Assembly: GCA_002779825.1 (NCBI GenBank) | Contig: PEVN01000518.1 | Location: 1-39,667, forward strand | Reading direction: 5' to 3' | DNA: 39,667 nucleotides | Origin: Armatimonadetes bacterium CG06_land_8_20_14_3_00_66_21 | GTDB lineage: Bacteria; Armatimonadota; Abditibacteriia; CG2-30-66-41 | Part shown: positions 16,243 through 25,184 of the stretch, piece by piece | How positions within the stretch are numbered: the stretch's first letter is position 1 | How the letters are laid out: every line of letters starts with the position of its first letter | The notes under the pieces: generated by a model | The model's database searches: none | What the model was told of the DNA's origin: nothing | What the model saw: only the letters and a program-made list of their open reading frames with translations | Position numbers and translations under genes: made by a program

Positions 16243-17445
16243 CTACTGCGCGCCAGCGGTGGTCGCAGGGCTGGGTGCGCGCTCGTCGTACCGATCGTAC
16301 ACCTTCGAGTGCACCTTCGCGGCAATGTGATAGATCAGGTGCGCGAACTTTGAGTGCGGGAAGTACGCCAGCAGGAAGAACACCAGCGCGAGGTGGACGC
16401 CGTAAACTATGTAGGGCAGGGCGCCGTAGGTGACGATGCGGGTGAGCTGGACCAACAGGCCGGTCAAGCCGACACCGCCGAGGATGAGCAGGAAGACCCA
16501 GTCGAAGTACGTATTCTTGCCCACGTCGTCGCCGCCCCGAAGCCGCTGCAGGACCATTAGCACACAACCGGCAGTCAGCGCCAATCCGCTCACGTTGCCG
16601 AGGATTTTGAAGAACCCACGCACTGGGTGATCCAGGTTCCAGGGCAACTCCCAGCCGAAGGCATAGAGTCCGACAACGACCATCGCGGTGGTGATCAACA
16701 GCCCCACAAAGCCGTAGAAGATCAGCGCATGCGCCAGATAGCGTTGCTTGTTTGACTCACACTTGCGGAGTTGCTGGTGGGTCAGCACCTCCCAGAACGC
16801 CGCGAGCACGCTGGCACACAGCGGGTTGGCATTGCGCGCGCCGGTCTCGACACTCATGGCGCTCCAGTAGCGCTTCACGCCGGTGACCACTGCGGCAACG
16901 ATGAACACTGAGAGCGGGATGAACACGCCGTAGAGGACGCCGTGCGACAGGAAGTCCTCGAACGGCGCGAAACGACCGCCAGTGTGTTTCAGGAAGAGCA
17001 GGTCGAAGTCGCCCTTCTCACCGGGAGGCATCGAGAAGAGGAGCCCGAGCAAGAGCGGGACCGCCGCCAGCACCGCGAAGTACTTGGGTTGCGCGACCAG
17101 CCGGCCCAACCACGTAGGCCACGCGTACCGCTGTACCGCCTGAGCACGCACCGCCGCCAGCACATCGCCGGGACGCGCCCCGCGCGGGCACTGGGTCGAG
17201 CAGTCGTTGCACTGCTCGCAGAGCCACACGTCCGGGTCGGTCAGCAGCCGGTCTTTCAGCCCCCACTGCGCCCAGATCATCTCCTTGCGGGGGAATGGCT
17301 GCCGGTCCGGCGACAGCTTGCACGTTACCGTGCAGGTCGCGCATTGGTAACACTTCTTGACGGTGTCAGCGCCGGACCGCTTCAGCGTTCGGACGAACTC
17401 CAGATCCGGCTGGATGAGGGTGGGGGATGGTGTCTCTGCCGCCAC
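16243..17445 (-). CDS. qmoC: Quinone-modifying oxidoreductase subunit C
   Basis: Membrane subunit of QmoABC, which passes electrons between menaquinol and APS reductase. The 400 residues combine an HdrC-like N-terminus with two [4Fe-4S] motifs (CYQCATCTVTCKLSPDRQPFP and CEQCNDCSTQCPRGARPGD) and an HdrE/NarI-like cytochrome b part with about six membrane segments and several conserved histidines (for example LSHGVLYG, HALIFYGF, VHLALVFF). This fusion layout is diagnostic of QmoC. The GTG start at 17445 follows AAAGGAG by 7 bases. It is the third qmo gene, separated from qmoB by 155 bases that hold an inverted repeat, so it may be differentially expressed. Presence of QmoC separates this cluster from Gram-positive sulfate reducers, which generally use HdrBC instead. 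Confidence 0.93.
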   Translation of the reverse strand: MAAETPSPTLIQPDLEFVRTLKRSGADTVKKCYQCATCTVTCKLSPDRQPFPRKEMIWAQWGLKDRLLTDPDVWLCEQCNDCSTQCPRGARPGDVLAAVRAQAVQRYAWPTWLGRLVAQPKYFAVLAAVPLLLGLLFSMPPGEKGDFDLLFLKHTGGRFAPFEDFLSHGVLYGVFIPLSVFIVAAVVTGVKRYWSAMSVETGARNANPLCASVLAAFWEVLTHQQLRKCESNKQRYLAHALIFYGFVGLLITTAMVVVGLYAFGWELPWNLDHPVRGFFKILGNVSGLALTAGCVLMVLQRLRGGDDVGKNTYFDWVFLLILGGVGLTGLLVQLTRIVTYGALPYIVYGVHLALVFFLLAYFPHSKFAHLIYHIAAKVHSKVYDRYDERAPSPATTAGAQ

Positions 17446-17506
17446 GAACTGACTCCTTTTGCGACTGCAGGCTGTTATCTACCACTTGCGCGCCCGGGTC
17501 GAGCCC

Positions 17507-17544
17507 GTCGGCCCGAGCAGACGGATCAGACGAATCGGGCCGAC
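17507..17544 (-). repeat. 10-bp inverted repeat between qmoB and qmoC
   Basis: GTCGGCCCGA (17507-17516) pairs perfectly with TCGGGCCGAC (17535-17544) around an 18-base loop, within the 155-base qmoB-qmoC gap. It lies about 60 bases ahead of the qmoC start. It could be an mRNA-processing or attenuating stem-loop, or an operator. Confidence 0.45.
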
Positions 17545-17600
17545 ACAACATACAACATGGTTGACCGCGCCAACGCGGCACGGCGGGTGAGCAGCGTCGG

Positions 17601-19877
17601 TCAGAACCCCTTGTACGGGTTCGGCCCCACGCTGTCGATGGTCTCCATGAACTCGTCGATGATGGCCGGGATCCGCTCGTAGTCCGTGATCTCAACTTCC
17701 TCGAGGCGGACGCGATCGGATTCGAGGACGAGCCGGTCGAGCGCCTCTTGCACGTTCTTCGAGCGACGGGCGGCCAGCTCGCTCCCCTTGATGAAGTGGC
17801 ACTGGTAGTCCTCGCCGGACTTGCAGCCGAAGAACAGAATGCCGTCGATCCCTGCAGCCAGCGCATCGGCAACCCACACCGTGTTCACCGAGCCCAGGCA
17901 GCGGACGGGGATCACCCGCACGTACGGGCTGAACTTGAGTCGCTTGAGCCCGGCCAGGTCCAGTGCCGGGTAGGCGTCATTCTCGCAGAAGAAGGCAATG
18001 ACGCGGGGCTTCTCCTCGAACTCGTCAGGCACGTGGATCGCTTTGATCGCCGAAGCAACGATGTCGACCGAGAAGTCTTCGAAGGACACGATCCGCTCCG
18101 GGCACGCGCCCATGCAGACGCCGCAGCGCCGGCACCGCGTCGGGTTGGCCAGCGGGTTGAACTTGGCGTCCTCGTCCAGCGCGCCGAAGGGGCATTCCTC
18201 GGTGCAGCGCTTGCACTGCGTGCACCGCTGGAGGTGGAACTCGGGTTGGGTCCGGTCGCCGGCGCGCGGGTGGACGGCTTCCCCGCGGCTGATCATCTCG
18301 ACGCACTGGATCGCCTTCATTGCGGCGCCTGTGGCGTCCTCGATGGTGTCGGCGATGTTCTGCGGACGGCGCACGCAACCGGCCGCGTAGATGCCGGTCC
18401 GCAGCGTCTCGTAGGGGAAGCAGATGAAGTGCGAGTCGGGGAAGTTGTACTTCAGCAGCGGCAGTTCCTCGCCCAGGCGGTACTGCAGGTTGAGCACGCG
18501 GGGCTCGTCGGGCGCCTTCTCGAAGGCGAGTACCTCGCCCACCTCGCCCTCGGCGGGTTCGCAGGCTGCCGTCGCGGCCGGCGCCGTTGCCGGCTTGTCC
18601 TCTTCGTCCGCCACTCCCGGCAGGCGCTTCGGCGCCACCGCATTGGGCACCATGCCCGTCGCCAGGACGACTAGGTCGGCCTCCAAGCGGATGCTCTCGC
18701 CCAGCAACGTGTCGCGGGCGTCCACCGCCACGCTCCCGTTGCCGTTGGCGTGCACGCCGGTCACCTCGCCCTTGGTGAAGAAGACGCCCTCCTCTTCCTG
18801 CACCCGCCGATAGAATTCCTCGGCCTGTCCGGGCGTCCGCATATCTTTGTAGACGATGTACACCTGCGCTTCGGGGTCGCGCTCGCGAATGCACAGGGCT
18901 TGCTTCAGCGTCGTCGCGCAGCACACGCCGGAGCAGTACTCCAAGTGGTCCGAGTCGCGAGACCCGGCGCATTGTACGAAGACAATGCGCCGGGCCGCGC
19001 TCCCGTCGGACGGACGGGTCAGTTGCCCTGGGCTTCCCGCGGCCAGCTCCTCAAACTGCACATTGGTGATGACGTCAGGCGACTGCCCAAACCCAAGAGC
19101 GGAGAGTTTCCCAGCGTCGTAGGGACTCCACCCGGTAGTCTGAATGATGGCACCGATGCGGAGGGTCTCCGTGGAGGCGTTGCGCAACGTGACGTCGAAC
19201 ATGCCCGGCGCGCCAGCGGTCTGCTCGATGCCGGTGCTCGTGAACACCCGGATCTTCTCGTGTCCCTGCACCTTGGCAATCAGACCGGGGAGGCCATTCG
19301 CCACCGGGGTGTCGTAGGGCGGCCGACGGGGGGTGTGCTTGGGGAACTTGGCCGCCCAGCCACCCAACTCGGCTTCCCTCTCCACCAACGCCACGTCGTA
19401 GCCGGCCCGCGCCGCTTCGTGCGCTGCGGTCAACCCCGCTACGCCGCCGCCAACGACGAGAATCGTCTTGTTGATCTCGGGGATCACCGGTTCCGGCAGC
19501 TTGGCCTTGGCCGCTCGGGCCAGCCCCATGCGGACATAGTCTTCCGCCAGTTCCTGCGTGTTCTCCTCGCCTGGCTCGTGGGACCAGGCGACCTGCTCGC
19601 GGAGGTTCACCCGCTCGACGTGCGTGGTCGTCCTGTCGAAGTTGAACTGCTCGGTCATCATCCGCGGTGAGCAGGCGCCGATCACCAGCGTGTTGACGCC
19701 TTCCTCGGCCATGTCCTTGCGGATGAGGTCCAAGCCCTCGTCGCTGCACAGCGCGGCATGCGTCCGGCACAGGGCTGGCTTGACGCCGTCCGCCCCCTCT
19801 TTGGCCGCCTGCTCAACATCAAGGCAGTCACCGATTCCACAGCCGCTGCAAATGTAGGCGCCGATCTTCTTGTCCAC
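17601..19877 (-). CDS. qmoB: Quinone-modifying oxidoreductase subunit B
   Basis: A 758-residue cytoplasmic flavin and iron-sulfur subunit of QmoABC, homologous to HdrA fused to MvhD. It opens with the QmoB hallmark KKIGAYICSGCGIGDCLDVE, has a FAD-binding fold (ILVVGGGVAGLTAAHEAAR, about residue 138), two ferredoxin clusters (CTQCKRCTEECP and CRRCGVCMGACPERI), and a C-terminal MvhD-like [2Fe-2S] region (VIAFFCENDAYP, IPVRCLGSVN, FFGCKSGEDYQCHF). The GTG start at 19877 follows CAGGAGAG. It mediates electron transfer between the quinone-reactive QmoC and AprBA; flavin-based confurcation has been proposed for the complex. An Ala-rich insert near residue 430 (DKPATAPAATAACEPAEGE) looks like a flexible linker and is less common. 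Confidence 0.93.
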   Translation of the reverse strand: MDKKIGAYICSGCGIGDCLDVEQAAKEGADGVKPALCRTHAALCSDEGLDLIRKDMAEEGVNTLVIGACSPRMMTEQFNFDRTTTHVERVNLREQVAWSHEPGEENTQELAEDYVRMGLARAAKAKLPEPVIPEINKTILVVGGGVAGLTAAHEAARAGYDVALVEREAELGGWAAKFPKHTPRRPPYDTPVANGLPGLIAKVQGHEKIRVFTSTGIEQTAGAPGMFDVTLRNASTETLRIGAIIQTTGWSPYDAGKLSALGFGQSPDVITNVQFEELAAGSPGQLTRPSDGSAARRIVFVQCAGSRDSDHLEYCSGVCCATTLKQALCIRERDPEAQVYIVYKDMRTPGQAEEFYRRVQEEEGVFFTKGEVTGVHANGNGSVAVDARDTLLGESIRLEADLVVLATGMVPNAVAPKRLPGVADEEDKPATAPAATAACEPAEGEVGEVLAFEKAPDEPRVLNLQYRLGEELPLLKYNFPDSHFICFPYETLRTGIYAAGCVRRPQNIADTIEDATGAAMKAIQCVEMISRGEAVHPRAGDRTQPEFHLQRCTQCKRCTEECPFGALDEDAKFNPLANPTRCRRCGVCMGACPERIVSFEDFSVDIVASAIKAIHVPDEFEEKPRVIAFFCENDAYPALDLAGLKRLKFSPYVRVIPVRCLGSVNTVWVADALAAGIDGILFFGCKSGEDYQCHFIKGSELAARRSKNVQEALDRLVLESDRVRLEEVEITDYERIPAIIDEFMETIDSVGPNPYKGF

Positions 19878-19922
19878 GATTCTCTCCTGTGTTCCATCCG
19901 CCCCTGTCCGGCTTGTCCGGCA

Positions 19923-19952
19923 GGAGTCCCGAGGCGCGAGCGGAGGGACTCC
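19923..19952. repeat. GGAGTCCC/GGGACTCC stem-loop between qmoA and qmoB
   Basis: GGAGTCCC (19923-19930) pairs with GGGACTCC (19945-19952) across 14 bases in the 99-base gap between qmoA and qmoB. The same stem sequence is found at 5124-5150, which hints at a small dispersed REP-like family. Confidence 0.4.
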
Positions 19953-19976
19953 CTTGGCTTGGCGCCTCAGGCTACG

Positions 19977-21248
19977 TTAGGCCTGCATCGCCTTGAGTGC
20001 CACGCCCGTGGCGTCGCGCACGCAGGTGGCGACATCGACGGGTTTCTTCGCGCAGCCGACGGCGTAGATTCCGTTGCGCGAGTCGTCGTCCACGAAGAAC
20101 CCGTAGTCATCGCGGGGCACGTTCAGGGGCAACTCGGGCAAGCCGTCGCACGGCGTCATTCCGGTTGCCAGGACGACCAAGTCGGCTTCTTCCCGGAGTT
20201 TGCGCCCGGACAGCGTGTCTTCGGCCTCGACGAACAGGTTGTGCGTGGTCGGGTCTTCCTCGATGTTGGCGACTTTCCCCTTGTTCAGCGAGACCTTTTC
20301 GTCACTGCTCACGCGAGTGAAGAAGTCCTCCAGCCGGCCCGTCGCCCGCACGTCGATGTAGAAGATCCGCGCTTCGGCATCAGCGCCGCTCTCGCGGACG
20401 TAAGTTGCCTGCTTGAGCGAAGCCAGGCAGCAGACGCCGGAACAGTAGGGGTAGTGGTTCTCGTCGCGCGAGCCGGCGCACTGCACGAACGCCACCTTCT
20501 TCGCCGGGTGACCGTCGGACGGCCGCAGGAGCTTGCCGCCGGTCGGACCGTCGGGCGCGGCGAGGCGCTCCATCATGACATTGGTGATGACGTTGGGGTA
20601 CTGGCCAAAGCCGAGCTTCTCGAGCTTGGTTGCGTCCGGCGGCTGCCAACCGGTGGCGATCACAACCGACGCTGCCTGCACGGTGAACGTCCGGGGCTGC
20701 ATGTCCAGCTCGATGGCGTCGTACTTGCATGCCGCGACGCACTTGTTGCAGTCCTTGCCCTGGCAGACGGTCATGTCGATTACGTGGCGCAGTGGGAAAG
20801 ACCTCTGGTGCGGCTGGTAGATGGCTTTGGTCTTGTCCAGACCGTAGTTGAACGGGTTGTCCCGCTCGACCGGACAGACTGCCGTGCAGTCGTCGCACGC
20901 CGTGCACTTCTCGTTCACAAACCGGGGGTTCTGGCGGACGGTGATCTCGAAGTTGCCCTTCCCGCCTGCGACCTTCTCCACCTCGGCCAGCGTGTAGACC
21001 CGAATGCGTGGATTGGCGCGGAGCCGCTTGAGGTTGATCTCCAGACCGCACGACGGGGGGCACAGCTTCGGGAAGTACTGATTGGACTGAACCACCCGGC
21101 CCCCCAGGTAGGCGCTGCGTTCCACCAGCACGACCTCTCGGCCGGTCTCTGCCGCCTCCAGGGCCACGGTCATCCCGCTGATGCCGCCGCCGATGATGAG
21201 GAGGCGTCCGTTCGCGGAACCTTGTGCGTTGTCCTCGGTATCTGCCAC
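19977..21248 (-). CDS. qmoA: Quinone-modifying oxidoreductase subunit A
   Basis: A 423-residue HdrA-like flavoprotein, cytoplasmic subunit of QmoABC. The FAD-binding motif is LLIIGGGISGMTVALEAA near residue 17, followed by the HdrA-type LGGRVVQSNQYFPKLCPPSCG. Two cysteine clusters follow, CTACDDCTAVCPVERDNPF and CQGKDCNKCVAACKYDAIEL, then the HdrA blocks VAFVQCAGSRDENHYPYCSGVCC and LVVLATGM. The frame is open far upstream, but the GTG at 21246-21248 has GAGG 6 bases before it and its N-terminus matches known QmoA proteins, so I chose it. It lies 101 bases downstream of the YkgJ-family gene. Its role is electron transfer toward AprBA together with QmoB. Confidence 0.93.
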   Translation of the reverse strand: MADTEDNAQGSANGRLLIIGGGISGMTVALEAAETGREVVLVERSAYLGGRVVQSNQYFPKLCPPSCGLEINLKRLRANPRIRVYTLAEVEKVAGGKGNFEITVRQNPRFVNEKCTACDDCTAVCPVERDNPFNYGLDKTKAIYQPHQRSFPLRHVIDMTVCQGKDCNKCVAACKYDAIELDMQPRTFTVQAASVVIATGWQPPDATKLEKLGFGQYPNVITNVMMERLAAPDGPTGGKLLRPSDGHPAKKVAFVQCAGSRDENHYPYCSGVCCLASLKQATYVRESGADAEARIFYIDVRATGRLEDFFTRVSSDEKVSLNKGKVANIEEDPTTHNLFVEAEDTLSGRKLREEADLVVLATGMTPCDGLPELPLNVPRDDYGFFVDDDSRNGIYAVGCAKKPVDVATCVRDATGVALKAMQA

Positions 21249-21349
21249 GGTGAACCTCGCAATCCTCTGTAACCGCGCGCGCCAGCGCGTGGTCTGTGTC
21301 CGACACGGCAGCGGCGCCCCACTGGGCTCCACCGGCTCCGCGCCGGCAA

Positions 21350-22198
21350 CTACGGACGTGACGTGCTCGGGGGGCTCTGCGCGTTCGCCGCCTCCGGCTT
21401 GAGCTTCATGGTCTTCTGTCCGAGCAGGCAGAACTTCAGCCAGTCGAACGCGAAGCGAAGCAGCTCCTCGTCGTCGCTTCGCATCGTCTCGGACTGCTTC
21501 TCCGCGACCTCGAAACGCTGAAGGAAACTGCTCTCGAACACGAACCGACGGAACTTGTCCAAGTCGAAGACCGCCGTATGAAACATCTCCATCTGCTTTG
21601 GATCCAGAGGCTCGCCCTGAAGGAACCGGTCTTGGAGGGTCAGCTCTTTGAAGCGCTCCCCCATCTCGTTGTACGGGCCTACGTCCTGGTCTCGCAGCCA
21701 CTGCCCGACCGTCCATTCCCGCTCTTCCTCGAACCCCCGACACACGTCTTCTTGGAGAACGAAGTAGAACTCTCTGTCGCCCTCGCCAGGGGCTTCTGAG
21801 GCCCAACCGCCGCCCGGGCGATCATCGCGCGGGGAGGCCAAGCCGAGCGGGTACATCCGGCAGGCCCAGGGGCGATCATTGTAGACGCCGCACCCCTCAG
21901 CAGTCACAAACGGACAGCTCTTCTGTTCGTTCTCCTCCATGCGGAGAACAGGCGTCGGCAGCGTCTGTTCTTTGCTGAAAGGGAGCAATGTGTGGCGCTC
22001 CAGGAACTCCTCCGAGGTCATCCCGAGGGCATTCTTCAACCGGAGCACGTCGTAGGGGGTCAGGAAAATGTTGACGTCCCGACAGCACTGGTTGAAGCAG
22101 GGCACGCCGGGGTGGCAGCGGAAGCGGAACTTGTCGTCGAGCGAAAAGCGCGGCGCGTCTCTCAGCACAGCTTCGGTGAAGCCGGACAGGTTCGTCAT
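21350..22198 (-). CDS. YkgJ-family cysteine cluster protein
   Basis: A 282-residue soluble protein with the zinc- or iron-chelating YkgJ cysteine pattern: FRCHPGVPCFNQCCRDVNIFL near the N-terminus, then SCPFVTAEGCGVYNDRPWACRMYP. The remainder is charged and helical with no recognised domain. The family is annotated as Fe-S oxidoreductase or metal-binding, without proven biochemistry. The ATG is at 22196-22198. It sits inside the APS-reductase/Qmo run between the zinc-finger gene and qmoA, so a role in assembly or electron transfer for AprBA or Qmo is a reasonable guess. The cysteines are all intact. Confidence 0.8.
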   Translation of the reverse strand: MTNLSGFTEAVLRDAPRFSLDDKFRFRCHPGVPCFNQCCRDVNIFLTPYDVLRLKNALGMTSEEFLERHTLLPFSKEQTLPTPVLRMEENEQKSCPFVTAEGCGVYNDRPWACRMYPLGLASPRDDRPGGGWASEAPGEGDREFYFVLQEDVCRGFEEEREWTVGQWLRDQDVGPYNEMGERFKELTLQDRFLQGEPLDPKQMEMFHTAVFDLDKFRRFVFESSFLQRFEVAEKQSETMRSDDEELLRFAFDWLKFCLLGQKTMKLKPEAANAQSPPSTSRP

Positions 22199-22337
22199 CT
22201 TGAAGTATCAGCTTTCGCGTCCGCGTTGCCACGCACGGCAGGTGCAGACTGGCTCGGGGCAGGTCTCCGACCGCCCCGGAACGCCCGACCGAAGGTCTCA
22301 AAGAGCGCGCGCCAGCCGGGCGCGAGGAGATCTCCGG

Positions 22338-22655
22338 TCAGCCGTGCGGCGGGGTCAGGAGACCCTCGCCGAGCGCTGTCTGCGTTGTCTCGTCGTCCGG
22401 CAGGACTCGGTTCTTCAACGCGTCAAAGGACCATACAGGCAGCGGTCCCGAGCCTCCGGTGGCGGGGTCGTGCCGGTGGCGGTAGGAGGCGTTGACGTTG
22501 TACTTCGCCCGCATCCGCCCCCAGCCGCGTACGAAGTAGGGGCAGTCGTCGTTGAAACAGACCAACTGCGGCTCCGGCCCCCACGAGGACTCCGCAGGCG
22601 GAGCCCAGCGAGCCAGCGGCTGGTTGCAGTGGGGGCAGAACGTGGCGGCTGACAT
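22338..22655 (-). CDS. Ogr/Delta-type zinc-finger protein
   Basis: A 105-residue protein with one zinc-binding pattern, CPHCNQPL then CFNDDCPYF (C-x2-C, about 21 residues, C-x4-C), as in the Ogr/Delta-like zinc-finger family. The C-terminal half ([20 protein letters not shown]) has no recognised fold. I chose the ATG at 22653-22655 because GGAG lies 5 bases upstream; the longer frame from 22727 would read through the hairpin at 22691-22719. It lies 103 bases downstream of aprA and is probably co-transcribed with it. A regulatory or assembly role for APS reductase is possible but unproven. Confidence 0.75.
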   Translation of the reverse strand: MSAATFCPHCNQPLARWAPPAESSWGPEPQLVCFNDDCPYFVRGWGRMRAKYNVNASYRHRHDPATGGSGPLPVWSFDALKNRVLPDDETTQTALGEGLLTPPHG

Positions 22656-22690
22656 GGAACTCCGTCTGGCTGGAAGTAAAGGAATGGAAT

Positions 22691-22719
22691 GGGAGGTCGG
22701 GGACTTGCCCCGACCTCCC
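22691..22719 (-). terminator. Strong stem-loop after aprA
   Basis: GGGAGGTCGGGG (22691-22702) pairs perfectly with CCCCGACCTCCC (22708-22719) around a 5-base loop. It starts 40 bases past the aprA stop. On the minus strand the following bases are ATTCCATTCCTTTACTT, only weakly T-rich, so it may be a partial terminator or 3' stabiliser that keeps apr mRNA more abundant than the downstream qmo message. Confidence 0.55.
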
Positions 22720-22758
22720 AGATTCACTGCCTCGTCTGAGGCGAGTCAGTTCGTGGGT

Positions 22759-24645
22759 CTACTCGACGAGCTGGTAGATGGGGCGAGTCTTCGTCTCCCA
22801 CTCGCCGGTGGCGGGATCCCACCGGCAGTTGGCGAAGACTTTCCAGTTGTCGTTGTCCATCTTCGGCTTGTCCGCCCGGAAGTAGTAGCCGGGCCACCGG
22901 GTCTCTTCGCGGTACAGGACCGTGCGCACGTGCGCCTCTGCCTGCCACATGCGGTGGACGTTCTCCCAACAACGCATCAGCTCGTGCAGGTTCTCCGCCG
23001 CCAGGTTCCCGGCGTCTTCCTTGAGGAAGGTCAGGAGCTCGAGCCCCTTCTCCAGGAGGGTCTGGCTGGTGATGAACTGGCTGGACACGCCGCCCGCGTA
23101 CTCGTCCATGATCTTCTGGAGCCGGAACATGAACATCTTGGGCTTGATGTAGTTGGGGTTGACATCGGGATCGCTGGTCTCGGCCTTGTGGGCCTCGAAG
23201 CGATCCAGCGGCGCCAGGATCTCGGCCTTGAGGGCGTCGACCTGAGCGGCGTCTACGTTCGGCTGGGCGGAGTTCTCGACGATGTACTTGATCGCCGACT
23301 TGGCCGCGATTCTGCCTTCGGTGTGCGAGCCGGAGGAGAACTTATGGCTGGAGGCTCCGGAGGCGTCGCCGGCGCAGAAGATGCCGGGAACGGTCGCCAT
23401 GTTGCAGTACCCCCAGAAGTACTCGCCCTTGGTCTGGTCGTTCTGCAGATCCTCCGGGCCGCTCACCCACGCGCCGGAGGCGCCGGAGTGGGAGCCGATG
23501 AAGTACGGTTCCGAAGCGGCGATCTCGGAGGGCCGCTCCTCAGGCGCGGTATTGGTGGCTGCCCAGAGAATGGCCTGGGAGATGGTCATGTCGAGGAAGT
23601 CTTCCCACGCTTCGGCTTCCACCTCGCGCATCTTCTTCTTGATTTCCTTCTCGTCGCCAGCGGCCTGGATGATCTTACCGAGGGCTTGCTCGGTGCGCAT
23701 CAAGATCGGGCCCTTGCCTTCCATGACGTCGAGCAACATGAGGTAGTTGCGCAGGTTGGCGGGAACCGGTTTCACGTGACCATAGGGCAGCCAGTTCTCC
23801 AGCTCGGGTCGGCGGGTCTCCATGTAGTTCTCGTCCAACGCGTTGGTTGCGACGGACTTGAACAACAGGAACCACGCGCCCACGGGGCCGTAGGCGTCCT
23901 TGAACCGCACCGGGATGAAGCGGACTTCCTGGCAGGTCATCTCCGCGCCGGCCTTCAGGGTGAAGTAGGCGCTGGAGCCGGAGTTCCACGGCGGATACCA
24001 CGCACGGCCCAGACCTTCGCCGGAAGACCGGGGCTTGAACACGTGCACGGCGCCGCCCATTGCTACCAGCGTAGCTTTTGCCTTGAACACGTAGAACTTG
24101 TTCTCGCGAACGCTGAAGCCGATGGCGCCGGCGCACTTGTCGCCATCCATGAGCGGACCGACGATAAAGACGTGCTCGTAGATGTTCTCCATCCCGAGAG
24201 CGTTCTTGGCGGCTTCGGCCACGACGACCTTGTAGGACTCGCCGTTGATCATGAGCTGCCAACGGCCCTCATGAACGTACTTGCCTTGGTCGTCCGTCCA
24301 GATGGGGAGCCCCCATTTCTCGAACAGGTGAACGGTGGAGTCCACGTGCCGAGCGATGTTGGCCACCAAGTCCTCGCGGGTGACGCCCATGAGGTCGTTG
24401 CGGACGTATTGGACGTAGTCTTTTAGGGTGTTCTCGCCATCTTTGAGACCAACGTACTGGTTGATGGCGGAGAGCCCCATGGCGACGGCGCCGCTGCGCT
24501 CGACGGCGGCTTTATCCACGAGCGTGACCTTCAGACCGTGCTGCTTGGCCCAGTGGGCTGCTTCGACGGCTGCCCCGCAGGCTGCCATGCCGCCGCCGAC
24601 GATCAACAGGTCGGTGGTTACTTCGACGGTTTCAAAATCGGCCAT
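22759..24645 (-). CDS. aprA: Adenylylsulfate (APS) reductase subunit alpha
   Basis: The FAD-containing catalytic subunit of dissimilatory APS reductase, which converts APS to sulfite and AMP in the cytoplasm. The 628 residues begin with a FAD-binding motif (DLLIVGGGMAACGAAVEAA), then the family blocks GAVAMGLSAINQYVG, FEKWGLPIWTDDQGKY and GPVGAWFLLFKSVATNALDENY, and GDASGASSHKFSSGSHTEGR near the flavin site. Length and order fit AprA. The ATG at 24645 has a GGAGGAGGAAGAG ribosome site. It lies 18 bases downstream of aprB, with which it forms the AB heterodimer, and receives electrons through AprB from Qmo. Confidence 0.97.
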   Translation of the reverse strand: MADFETVEVTTDLLIVGGGMAACGAAVEAAHWAKQHGLKVTLVDKAAVERSGAVAMGLSAINQYVGLKDGENTLKDYVQYVRNDLMGVTREDLVANIARHVDSTVHLFEKWGLPIWTDDQGKYVHEGRWQLMINGESYKVVVAEAAKNALGMENIYEHVFIVGPLMDGDKCAGAIGFSVRENKFYVFKAKATLVAMGGAVHVFKPRSSGEGLGRAWYPPWNSGSSAYFTLKAGAEMTCQEVRFIPVRFKDAYGPVGAWFLLFKSVATNALDENYMETRRPELENWLPYGHVKPVPANLRNYLMLLDVMEGKGPILMRTEQALGKIIQAAGDEKEIKKKMREVEAEAWEDFLDMTISQAILWAATNTAPEERPSEIAASEPYFIGSHSGASGAWVSGPEDLQNDQTKGEYFWGYCNMATVPGIFCAGDASGASSHKFSSGSHTEGRIAAKSAIKYIVENSAQPNVDAAQVDALKAEILAPLDRFEAHKAETSDPDVNPNYIKPKMFMFRLQKIMDEYAGGVSSQFITSQTLLEKGLELLTFLKEDAGNLAAENLHELMRCWENVHRMWQAEAHVRTVLYREETRWPGYYFRADKPKMDNDNWKVFANCRWDPATGEWETKTRPIYQLVE

Positions 24646-24663
24646 GTCGTCTCTTCCTCCTCC

Positions 24664-25101
24664 TTACAGGGTGGGAACCTCGGCGAGACCGGACGAGGCC
24701 GGTTCCGTGAACAGCGCAGGGCTGTTGAGGTCGGTCTGATCGTCAGGGAAGCCGCCAGCGGGCTGCGCCTCTCCCTCGGGGGTCGTCCGGATGGGGAACT
24801 TGAACCGCTTCAAGGTTCCGTTTCTGAACTTCACAGTCCACATGATCGAATCCGTGCTGCGCAGGGGCGTAACGGACGCACCCAGGGGCACGAAGTCGGC
24901 ATACCCCCGGACTTCGACGGCCTGGACCGGGCACATCTTGACGCAGTTGTAGCACTCCCAGCACATGGCCGGATCGCGGTTGTACGCCTTGCTGATCTCC
25001 TGGTTCAGCACCATCAGATCGTTCGGGCAGATGTGCTGGCAGGCCGTGCGATCCAACGCCTTGCAGCCGTCGCATTTCTCTGGGATCACGTAACTTGGCA
25101 T
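24664..25101 (-). CDS. aprB: Adenylylsulfate (APS) reductase subunit beta
   Basis: A 145-residue ferredoxin-like electron-transfer subunit of APS reductase. Two [4Fe-4S] clusters are visible: Cys10, 13, 21, 25 (CDGCKALDRTACQHIC) and Cys47, 50, 53, 57 (CWECYNCVKMC), the long insert in the first being typical of AprB. The C-terminal part (VKFRNGTLKRFKFPIRTTPEG) is the arm that wraps around AprA. Among the possible starts I chose the ATG at 25099-25101 because GAAGGAGG precedes it; the in-frame upstream codons read through the intergenic gap. It follows sat by 83 bases. Confidence 0.97.
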   Translation of the reverse strand: MPSYVIPEKCDGCKALDRTACQHICPNDLMVLNQEISKAYNRDPAMCWECYNCVKMCPVQAVEVRGYADFVPLGASVTPLRSTDSIMWTVKFRNGTLKRFKFPIRTTPEGEAQPAGGFPDDQTDLNSPALFTEPASSGLAEVPTL

Positions 25102-25184
25102 TCGCCTACCTCCTTCTTCGTAACTGCTGCGGCTCGATGGCCGCACACAACCTGAGTCCATTCGGGCGGTCGGGTCGCCCGGCC

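Noticed and set aside
19758-21272. Long plus-strand open frame (504 codons) opposite qmoA/qmoB
   Set aside because: It is antisense to well-identified genes, has the composition of a GC-rich shadow frame and shows no domain.
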